A stretch of 5,621 nucleotides of DNA. It comes from Fimenecus sp045532175 (GTDB taxonomy: Bacteria > Bacillota > Clostridia > Oscillospirales > Acutalibacteraceae). Shown one piece after another: positions 1 to 4,716 of the stretch. The notes under the pieces were generated by a model, which saw only the letters and a list, made by a program, of their open reading frames with translations, had not been told where the DNA came from and did not search any database. Position numbers and translations under genes: made by a program. The DNA lies in NCBI GenBank assembly GCA_045532175.1, contig JAZSFK010000024.1, positions 1 through 5,621 on the forward strand. Direction: 5' to 3'. The first letter of the stretch is position 1; every line of letters begins with the position of its first letter.

Positions 1-54
1 GTAGATGAATCCCTCTACCACTAACGTGGTCCTCCTCCCTTTGACAAGGGAGGC
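1..54. repeat. Two-hairpin intergenic repeat, left end cut by window
   Basis: Two inverted repeats lie next to each other. The first is ACCAC/GTGGT at 17-21 and 26-30 with a 4-base loop; the second is CCTCCCTT/AAGGGAGG at 34-41 and 46-53 with loop TGAC. The stretch is clearly more GC-rich than the AT-rich sequence after position 54. From memory, the CTCCCTTTGACAAGGGAG core preceded by a variable small hairpin resembles dispersed intergenic repeats of Ruminococcaceae and related Clostridia. No second copy lies in this window, so the repeat nature is inference. There is no T-run after the second hairpin, so a terminator is unlikely. Strand and full length are unknown. Confidence 0.5.
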
Positions 55-69
55 ATTATATGATAAAAT
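41..69 (+). promoter_or_regulatory. Promoter of the apgM-like/metY operon
   Basis: A perfect -35 box TTGACA (41-46) is followed after 17 bases by TAAAAT (64-69), with TGA directly upstream giving an extended -10. The expected start of transcription is around 75-77, leaving a leader of about 35 bases. The -35 box lies within the second hairpin of the repeat at 1-54. The match is strong for a sigma-A type promoter, but it is predicted from sequence alone. Confidence 0.6.
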
Positions 70-110
70 ATTTAGTAAATTATTTTTATTTCTATTTGGA
101 GATGATATAG

Positions 111-1319
111 ATGAAATATGTTGTTGTTTTATACGACGGAATGGCTGACTATCCTGTTCCTCAATTTGATGGTAAAACACCAATGATGATGGCTAAAAAA
201 CCAAATTTCGACTCACTTGCAAAGAAAGGTACAGTAGGTCTTGTAAAGACTGTTCCTGACGGAATGAAACCGGGCAGTGACGTTGCGAATATGAGTGTTA
301 TGGGTTTTGACCCATCAATTTATTATACGGGAAGAAGTCCGCTTGAGGCTGCAAGTATCGGTGTTGACCTCAAAAGTACAGATGTTACACTCCGCTGTAA
401 CATTGTTACACTTTCAGACGAAGAAAACTATGCTGACAAAACTATGGTTGACTACTGTGCAGATGATATTTCTACTGCAGAAGCAGAAAAGATTATTGAA
501 ACAGTACAAGAGCATTTTGGTAATGATATTTACAAGTTTTACAGCGGTGTAAGTTACCGTCATTGTCTTGTATGGGATAATGGCACAACAGACCTTGGCA
601 ATATGACTCCCCCACACGATATTTCAGGCAGAGTTGTTGGCGAATATCTTTCAACAAGTGAAAACGCAACAGACCTTATCAGAATGATGAAAGAAAGCTA
701 CGATTTGCTTAAGAACCACCCTGTAAATCTTGAAAGAATCAAGAACGGTAAGCGTCCTGCGAACTCAATATGGCTTTGGGGCGAGGGCAAAAAACCTGCA
801 CTCTCACCTTTTGAAGAATTATACGGTATCAAGGGTGCTGTAATTTCAGCGGTTGACCTTCTTAAAGGTATCGGCAAATGTGCAAAAATGGACACACCTG
901 ATGTGGAGGGTGCAACAGGTTACATAGATACTAACTTTGTAGGTAAGGCAGAGGCTGCTGTTGAGGCTCTTAAAAACGGTTGCGACTATGCATACATTCA
1001 CATTGAAGCTCCTGATGAATGCGGTCACAGACGTGAACCTGAGAATAAAGTTCGTGCAATCGAGATTATTGACGAGCAAGTGCTTCCAATTCTCTTTGAT
1101 GGACTTAAAGATTATGATGATTACAAGATTATGATTCTTCCTGACCACCCAACACCTATTGTTACTGCTACACATGCATCCGACCCTGTTCCATTTATGA
1201 TTTACCATAAGAACAATGAAGTTAACGGTGTTGATACAATCAATGAAGAAACAGCAAAGGCAACAGGACTTTTCATAGAAAGTGGCGTTGCGCTTATGAA
1301 GAAATTTTTGGAGGACTAA
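111..1319 (+). CDS. apgM: ApgM/COG3635 family protein: probable alternative homoserine kinase (or cofactor-independent phosphoglycerate mutase)
   Basis: This cytoplasmic enzyme of 402 residues belongs to the alkaline-phosphatase superfamily, archaeal-type phosphoglycerate mutase branch. Visible family marks are the N-terminal metal Asp in LYDGMAD (D9), the PGSDVAN motif with the expected nucleophile S56, the YYTGRSPLEA block at 71-80, the WLWGEGKKP block at 221-229, and C-terminal metal-site residues D302/H306 (PDECGH), D345/H346 (LPDH) and H355. Length is normal and the catalytic set looks complete. The start is supported by GGAG at 98-101. Bacterial members of this type form the TIGR02535 'proposed homoserine kinase' group, which can replace ThrB in threonine synthesis. 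The metY gene three bases downstream supports that reading, because both proteins use homoserine or a derivative. Phosphoglycerate interconversion (2-PG/3-PG) is the alternative. Family is near certain; the substrate is inferred. Confidence 0.9.
   Translation: MKYVVVLYDGMADYPVPQFDGKTPMMMAKKPNFDSLAKKGTVGLVKTVPDGMKPGSDVANMSVMGFDPSIYYTGRSPLEAASIGVDLKSTDVTLRCNIVTLSDEENYADKTMVDYCADDISTAEAEKIIETVQEHFGNDIYKFYSGVSYRHCLVWDNGTTDLGNMTPPHDISGRVVGEYLSTSENATDLIRMMKESYDLLKNHPVNLERIKNGKRPANSIWLWGEGKKPALSPFEELYGIKGAVISAVDLLKGIGKCAKMDTPDVEGATGYIDTNFVGKAEAAVEALKNGCDYAYIHIEAPDECGHRREPENKVRAIEIIDEQVLPILFDGLKDYDDYKIMILPDHPTPIVTATHASDPVPFMIYHKNNEVNGVDTINEETAKATGLFIESGVALMKKFLED
1310..1314 (+). promoter_or_regulatory. 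metY ribosome binding site inside the end of the upstream gene
   Basis: GGAGG lies in the last codons of the preceding gene, 8 bases before the metY ATG at 1323. Only three bases separate the upstream stop codon from this start. This fixes the metY start and suggests the two genes are translated in a coupled way from one transcript. Confidence 0.8.
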
Positions 1320-1322
1320 TCA

Positions 1323-2594
1323 ATGAGTTATAATAGAGATACAATTTGCGTTCAAGGTGCTTACAAACCAAAGAACGGTGAACCAAGAGTACTCCCCATT
1401 GTTCAGAGTACAACTTTTAAATATGACACAAGTGAGGCTATGGCTAAACTTTTTGACCTTGAGCCGGGATATATGTACACACGTCTTGCAAACCCAACAA
1501 GCGATATGGTAGCACAGAAAATCACAATGCTTGAGGGTGGTGTTGCAGGTGTTCTCACTTCTTCAGGTCAGGCTGCAAACTTCTTCTCACTCATCAACAT
1601 TATGGGTGCCGGTGACCACTTTGTTAGTGCTGCTACAATTTACGGCGGTACGTTCAACCTTTTCAATGTTACAATGAGAAAACTTGGCATTGACGTCACA
1701 TTTGTTGACCCAAATGCAAGTGAAGAAGAAATTCAGGCTGCTTTCAAGCCAAATACAAAGGCTCTTTTCGGTGAAACTATTGCAAACCCATCACTTGACA
1801 TTCTTGACATTGAGAAATTTGCAAAGATTGCTCACGCAAACGGTGTTCCGCTTATTGTTGACAACACATTCCCAACACCTATTAACTGTCGTCCATTTGA
1901 ATTTGGTGCCGACATTGTTACTCACTCCACTACAAAATACATGGAAGGTCATGCTAACATCATCGGTGGTGCAGTTATTGACAGCGGTAATTTCGATTGG
2001 GAACAGAACGATAAGTTTCCGGGACTTACTCAGCCCGACGAAAGCTATCACGGTGCAGTTTATACAAAGGATTTCGGCAAGGCAGGTTATATTACAAAAA
2101 TCGTTGCACAGCTTCTTCGTGACTACGGTTCAACTCCCGCTCCACAGAACTCATATTACCTTAACTTAGGTCTTGAAACTCTCCATCTCCGTATGGAAAG
2201 ACATTGTTCTAATGCTCTTGCAGTTGCTAAATATCTCCAGAACAACGACAAGATTTCTTGGGTTAACTACCCTGCTCTACCCGGCAACAAGTACTATGAC
2301 CTTGTTCAGAAATACATGCCCAACGGCACTTGCGGTGTTGTTTCATTCGGTGTTAAGGGCGGCAGAGATGCAGCTGAAAAGTTTATGAATTCACTTAAGC
2401 TTGCTGCAGTTGTTACTCACGTTGCGGATGCAAGAACTTGCGTACTTCACCCGGCGTCATCAACTCACAGACAGTTAAGCGACCAAGAACTTGTTGAATG
2501 TGGTGTTTCCCCTGACCTTATCAGATTCTCGGTTGGCATTGAGAATGTTAACGACATTATCGCTGATATTGAACAAGCGTTAGCACAAATATAA
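1323..2594 (+). CDS. metY: O-acetylhomoserine sulfhydrylase (O-acetylhomoserine aminocarboxypropyltransferase)
   Basis: This PLP enzyme of the Cys/Met metabolism (gamma) family, 423 residues, makes homocysteine and acetate from O-acetyl-L-homoserine and sulfide, the direct sulfhydrylation route to methionine. Visible motifs are YTRLANPT (52-59), which contacts the PLP phosphate of the neighbouring subunit; TSSGQAA (79-85); VDNTFPTP (179-186) with D180 for the PLP ring nitrogen; HSTTKY with the Schiff-base lysine K205; the ADARTCVLHPASSTHRQL block (368-385); and RFSVGIE (401-407), whose arginine is expected to bind the substrate carboxylate. Length and the insert after the lysine (about 222-257) fit MetY rather than the shorter MetB/MetC/MetZ enzymes. 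The gene is second in an operon and has its own GGAGG. No SAM riboswitch or T-box precedes the operon within the window. An O-succinylhomoserine-using relative is possible but less likely. Confidence 0.93.
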   Translation: MSYNRDTICVQGAYKPKNGEPRVLPIVQSTTFKYDTSEAMAKLFDLEPGYMYTRLANPTSDMVAQKITMLEGGVAGVLTSSGQAANFFSLINIMGAGDHFVSAATIYGGTFNLFNVTMRKLGIDVTFVDPNASEEEIQAAFKPNTKALFGETIANPSLDILDIEKFAKIAHANGVPLIVDNTFPTPINCRPFEFGADIVTHSTTKYMEGHANIIGGAVIDSGNFDWEQNDKFPGLTQPDESYHGAVYTKDFGKAGYITKIVAQLLRDYGSTPAPQNSYYLNLGLETLHLRMERHCSNALAVAKYLQNNDKISWVNYPALPGNKYYDLVQKYMPNGTCGVVSFGVKGGRDAAEKFMNSLKLAAVVTHVADARTCVLHPASSTHRQLSDQELVECGVSPDLIRFSVGIENVNDIIADIEQALAQI

Positions 2595-2601
2595 AAATAT
2601 T

Positions 2602-2631
2602 AACGGCAATCCGTAATGGATTGCCGTTTTT
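2602..2631 (+). terminator. Intrinsic terminator after metY
   Basis: An 11-base-pair stem, AACGGCAATCC (2602-2612) with GGATTGCCGTT (2618-2628), closes a GTAAT loop and runs into TTTTT (2627-2631), eight bases after the metY stop codon. It also lies 19 bases beyond the end of the convergent gene on the minus strand, where a weaker, interrupted T-rich tract follows the same stem, so it may serve both genes. Confidence 0.88.
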
Positions 2632-2649
2632 ACATATTTAATAATAAAA

Positions 2650-3132
2650 TTATCTTGCAAAGATTGAAACATATTCAGGGAACAATGGTGTAAATTTCAA
2701 GATGAAGAGCGCTACACCTGCACCTACGATAAATCCACCAATTACCTCTGGCAAGGTGTGTCCCTCAGCCTTTTTGAGTTTTTTCTGGTCTTTTCCTAAT
2801 ACCGCCTCACGAACAACAAGGAATTCGTCAGTAAGTTTTCCTAACGGAAGTCTTACTTTAATTGCATCAAACATAGTAATAAAAGCAAACACACCTGCAA
2901 CTGCAAATACAGTTGAATCCCACCCCTCAAGAGCACCAACGCAAGTGCCCAGTGAAATTACCGTTGCAGTATGGGAACTTGGCATTCCACCAAGTTTAAA
3001 AAGGGTTTCAAGTGTAACCTTCTTTGCAACATTCCCCTTCTTTTTATCAATAAAATACTTAACTGAATTTATGATAACCTTTAATAACTGCGCCACAAAC
3101 CATGCACAAATACAAACAAATATAATTCTCAT
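2650..3132 (-). CDS. Divergent PAP2 family protein (DUF212, YuiD-like), membrane protein
   Basis: This 160-residue hydrophobic protein is of DUF212 type, a divergent branch related to acid phosphatase/vanadium haloperoxidase (PAP2) proteins. An N-terminal membrane segment lies at about 3-25, followed by a basic stretch (KKKGNVAKK). The family signature GGMPSSH is at 48-54, with hydrophobic segments at about 55-68 and 74-90, FDAIKVR at 88-94, a charged stretch around 100-124, GHTLPEV at 124-130, and a last hydrophobic segment at about 131-149. The expected start is well supported: AAAGGGG at 3139-3145 lies six bases before ATG. Length matches the family (about 150-160). The in vivo substrate of the family is not established to my knowledge, so no phosphatase activity is claimed. 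The gene appears monocistronic, with its own predicted promoter and a terminator separating it from upp. Confidence 0.9.
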   Translation of the reverse strand: MRIIFVCICAWFVAQLLKVIINSVKYFIDKKKGNVAKKVTLETLFKLGGMPSSHTATVISLGTCVGALEGWDSTVFAVAGVFAFITMFDAIKVRLPLGKLTDEFLVVREAVLGKDQKKLKKAEGHTLPEVIGGFIVGAGVALFILKFTPLFPEYVSIFAR

Positions 3133-3160
3133 AATATACCCCTTTAAACTTCTTTACATA

Positions 3161-3189
3161 ATTTTACAATATAAGACAATAAAAAGCAA
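3161..3189 (-). promoter_or_regulatory. Possible promoter of the DUF212 gene
   Basis: Reading the minus strand, TTGCTT (3184-3189) and TAAAAT (3161-3166) are separated by 17 bases and lie about 30 bases upstream of the start codon. The -35 match is only partial and the region is AT-rich, so chance is possible. The terminator just upstream makes a promoter here necessary. Confidence 0.4.
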
Positions 3190-3221
3190 TAGATTACAAG
3201 AAACTATATTTCGTAACAAAT

Positions 3222-3248
3222 AAAGCGATTGGGAATCCCAATCGCTTT
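3222..3248 (-). terminator. Intrinsic terminator after upp
   Basis: A perfect 12-base-pair inverted repeat, AAAGCGATTGGG (3222-3233) and CCCAATCGCTTT (3237-3248), has a 3-base loop. It begins six bases past the upp stop codon and is followed on the minus strand by a T-rich stretch (CTTTATTTGTTA). It separates upp from the DUF212 gene. Confidence 0.85.
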
Positions 3249-3254
3249 GTATTT

Positions 3255-3929
3255 TTATGGTTTTGCTTGTCTTGCCGGTTTGTAACTGCAAGTACCACAA
3301 ATTCTGTCACCTGCGTCACCTGCTGCAGTTACGATGTATCCGTGTTCATTAAGACCTGTTGGAATATACTGTGCAGCATAAATTTTTACATCAGGGTGCT
3401 TTTCATAAAGAAGCTTAACACCTACATCGGATGCGAAGATGCACATAACTTTAATATTAGTGCAACCCTCTTTTTTTAGGTAATCAATTGAAGCATCAAC
3501 ACTACCGCCTGTTGCAAGTGCAGGGTCAACGATAACTACAGGGCCATTTGCTATGTCAACAGGCATTTTATAATAATAAGTTACAGGTAAAAGAGTTTTT
3601 TCGTCACGATACAATCCGATGTGACCTACCTTTGCTGTTGGAGAAAGTCTACGAAGACCGTCAACCATTCCGAGTCCAGCACGGAGAATTGGTACAATTG
3701 TAAAATCCTCTGCAAGCACAGGAGAATCAAAATCTGCAAGGGGTGCCTGAATAGGTACTAATTTTGTTTTAAGGTCTTTAAGTGCCTCATAACCCATAAG
3801 CATTGTAAGCTCATCAACGATTTCACAAAATTCCTTTGAGCCTGTGTTGATATCACAAAGATGAGTAACCTTATGAGCAACTAAAGGATGGTCATTAAAG
3901 CTTGTTAAATTCTTTGTAAAGTCTGACAT
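3255..3929 (-). CDS. upp: Uracil phosphoribosyltransferase
   Basis: This cytoplasmic salvage enzyme converts uracil and PRPP to UMP and diphosphate. Its 224 residues carry the full set of UPRT motifs: the N-terminal HPLVAHKVTHLCD block (14-26), VPILRAGLGMVDG (79-91), the YRDE segment (107-110), the PRPP-binding loop IVDPALATGGSV (133-144), and the uracil-binding C-terminal block GLNEHGYIVTAAGDAGDR (192-209). The start is supported by GAGG seven bases upstream (3937-3940). Most UPRTs are about 208-210 residues and end near the GDAGD(R/K)xxGT motif; this one continues for about 11 residues (CSYKPARQAKP) and has a CGTC pair at 211-214. The gene is transcribed away from a DUF523 gene and sits near a uracil permease gene, fitting a uracil acquisition locus. 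Identification is firm. Confidence 0.96.
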   Translation of the reverse strand: MSDFTKNLTSFNDHPLVAHKVTHLCDINTGSKEFCEIVDELTMLMGYEALKDLKTKLVPIQAPLADFDSPVLAEDFTIVPILRAGLGMVDGLRRLSPTAKVGHIGLYRDEKTLLPVTYYYKMPVDIANGPVVIVDPALATGGSVDASIDYLKKEGCTNIKVMCIFASDVGVKLLYEKHPDVKIYAAQYIPTGLNEHGYIVTAAGDAGDRICGTCSYKPARQAKP

Positions 3930-3967
3930 TCTGACGCCTCATTTCAATATACTATTATTTCCTATTC

Positions 3968-3996
3968 ATAATACCATATTTATACATATTTGGCAA
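3968..3996 (-). promoter_or_regulatory. Promoter of upp
   Basis: On the minus strand, TTGCCA (3991-3996) and TATTAT (3968-3973) are 17 bases apart, with TGG just before the -10 box (extended -10). Transcription would start near 3961, about 30 bases before the upp start codon. An imperfect 20-base palindrome (7 of 10 pairs; CCA/TGG ends at 3974 and 3993) fills the spacer and could be an operator, but this is weak. Confidence 0.6.
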
Positions 3997-4004
3997 GGTG
4001 TTGA

Positions 4005-4033
4005 TTGACACTATTTTTTTACTGTGATATACT
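4005..4033 (+). promoter_or_regulatory. Promoter of the DUF523 gene
   Basis: A perfect TTGACA (4005-4010) is followed by a 17-base spacer and TATACT (4028-4033), with TGA directly before the -10 box. Transcription would start near 4040, about 33 bases before the start codon at 4073. The -35 box lies only 8 bases from the -35 box of the divergent upp promoter. Confidence 0.72.
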
Positions 4034-4060
4034 TTTGTTAAGTTAATTTCTGTAATGTAT

Positions 4061-4065
4061 AGGAG
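4061..4065 (+). promoter_or_regulatory. Ribosome binding site that decides the DUF523 start
   Basis: AGGAG at 4061-4065 lies 7 bases before ATG 4073, an ideal distance. The in-frame ATG at 4055 overlaps the upstream edge of this site, has no such site of its own, and would add six residues (MYRRII) not expected in this family. The start at 4073 is therefore chosen. Confidence 0.85.
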
Positions 4066-4072
4066 AATAATT

Positions 4073-4519
4073 ATGGCTAAAATTATTGTAAGCGGCTGTC
4101 TTTTTGGTAATGATTGTCGTTACAAGGGTGATAACTGCAAATGTGAAGAACTACTGACTTTGGCTGAAAAGCACACTCTTATTCCCGTTTGTCCTGAACA
4201 AATGGGTGGACTTTCTACGCCACGTGACCCTGCTGAAATTGTCGGTGATAAAGTTATAAGTAACCACGGTAAAGAAGTGACGTACGAATACACAAAAGGT
4301 GCCGAAACAGCACTTTATATTGCAAAAGTCAATAATGCTGATGCAGTTGTTTTGAAGGCAAACAGTCCCTCATGTGGCAAAGGTATTATTTATGACGGAA
4401 CATTTACGGGAAATAAGACCTATGGTAACGGAATTGCTGCAAAAATGTTCCTTGATGAAGGCTATAATGTCTTTACTGAAAATGAAATTCAGGAACTTAT
4501 AAATTTTCTTGACAAATAG
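4073..4519 (+). CDS. DUF523 family protein, probable TudS-like thiouracil desulfidase
   Basis: This protein of 148 residues has DUF523 as its single domain. The three conserved cysteine motifs are present: VSGCLFGNDCRY with C9 (and C15), VCPEQMGGLSTPRDPAEI with C40, and LKANSPSCGKG with C101. In characterised TudS, a DUF523 enzyme, three cysteines hold a [4Fe-4S] cluster whose free iron takes the sulfur from thiouracil (or 4-thio-UMP), giving uracil; a Glu near the second Cys and a Ser near the third are reported as catalytic, and E42 and S98/S100 are candidates here. C22 and C24 (NCKC) are extra cysteines. The length is typical of stand-alone members. It lies between upp and a uracil permease gene, which favours a uracil-related role. 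No terminator is visible after the stop, so its transcript may enter the permease leader. Family is firm; the activity is inferred. Confidence 0.88.
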   Translation: MAKIIVSGCLFGNDCRYKGDNCKCEELLTLAEKHTLIPVCPEQMGGLSTPRDPAEIVGDKVISNHGKEVTYEYTKGAETALYIAKVNNADAVVLKANSPSCGKGIIYDGTFTGNKTYGNGIAAKMFLDEGYNVFTENEIQELINFLDK

Positions 4520-4542
4520 AATTTGATTTTTTAGTAAAATTA

Positions 4543-4572
4543 TTGACAAGAAACCACAATATATAGTATAAT
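4543..4572 (+). promoter_or_regulatory. Promoter of the uracil permease gene
   Basis: A perfect TTGACA (4543-4548) and a perfect TATAAT (4567-4572) are separated by 18 bases. The start of transcription is expected near 4579, giving a leader of about 138 bases before the permease start codon. This is the best promoter match in the window. Confidence 0.8.
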
Positions 4573-4653
4573 ACGAGCAATAACACGGCAGAATTTTAAA
4601 TTCCATACATAAATATCGACAAGATAGTTGTGTGGCATTACATAGTGCTTCTT

Positions 4654-4681
4654 ACCTTGTCAATATTGACAAGGTTTTTTT
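4654..4681 (+). terminator. Attenuator terminator before the uracil permease gene
   Basis: A perfect 22-base palindrome, ACCTTGTCAAT (4654-4664) and ATTGACAAGGT (4665-4675), can form a 9-base-pair stem with a 4-base loop and is followed directly by seven T residues (4675-4681). It lies between the promoter and the start codon, so it must be conditional for the permease to be made. Confidence 0.85.
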
Positions 4682-4703
4682 ATGCCTGTCGGGTGAAATT
4701 TTG

Positions 4704-4709
4704 AGGAGG
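4704..4709 (+). promoter_or_regulatory. Ribosome binding site of the uracil permease gene
   Basis: AGGAGG (4704-4709) lies 7 bases before the ATG at 4717 and falls after the attenuator T-run, so it is free in transcripts that pass the attenuator. Confidence 0.9.
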
Positions 4710-4716
4710 AAAAAAT

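Larger units (their letters stand above)
4579..4716 (+). promoter_or_regulatory. Attenuation leader of the uracil permease gene
   Basis: The leader can fold in two exclusive ways. The terminator hairpin is at 4654-4675. Its left arm can instead pair with 4613-4623: ten of eleven positions pair between 4613-4623 and 4656-4666 (one C-A mismatch at 4617/4662), forming an antiterminator. Between these arms is a possible small hairpin, GCATT/AGTGC around 4635-4648, and upstream is GAATT/AATTC (4591-4595 and 4599-4603). I see no PyrR-type binding loop and no purine, PRPP, guanidine or other riboswitch that I can recognise. Given the downstream gene, a signal such as uracil, UMP or another base is likely, but the effector is unknown. 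Confidence 0.6.

Noticed and set aside
70..110. SAM riboswitch or T-box controlling the apgM-like/metY operon
   Set aside because: The predicted leader is only about 35 bases, AT-rich and without a terminator hairpin, too short for either element.
846..1208. Minus-strand open frame inside the ApgM-like gene
   Set aside because: It lies fully within a well-conserved coding region, shows low-complexity, Cys/Asn-rich translation, and has no promoter or family motif.
1684..2169. Plus-strand alternative frame inside metY
   Set aside because: It is a Leu/Thr-rich out-of-frame shadow of the conserved metY frame, which carries the PLP lysine and other motifs.
2702..3223. Long plus-strand open frame opposite the DUF212 gene
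   Set aside because: It is antisense to a clear family member with the GGMPSSH motif and a good ribosome binding site; its own translation shows no recognisable domain and no ribosome binding site.
4055..4072. Earlier in-frame ATG for the DUF523 protein adding six residues
   Set aside because: It overlaps the AGGAG ribosome binding site and has no site of its own; the ATG at 4073 is ideally placed and gives the typical family N-terminus.
4579..4660. PyrR binding site or purine riboswitch in the permease leader
   Set aside because: I could not find the PyrR loop consensus, nor the conserved purine riboswitch junction bases; only the terminator/antiterminator pair is supported.
4542..4673. 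Repeated ATTGACAAG-like words (4542-4550, 4615-4623 with one change, 4666-4673) as a direct-repeat operator
   Set aside because: The first is the -35 box and the other two are accounted for by the antiterminator and terminator arms, so no separate repeat family is needed.
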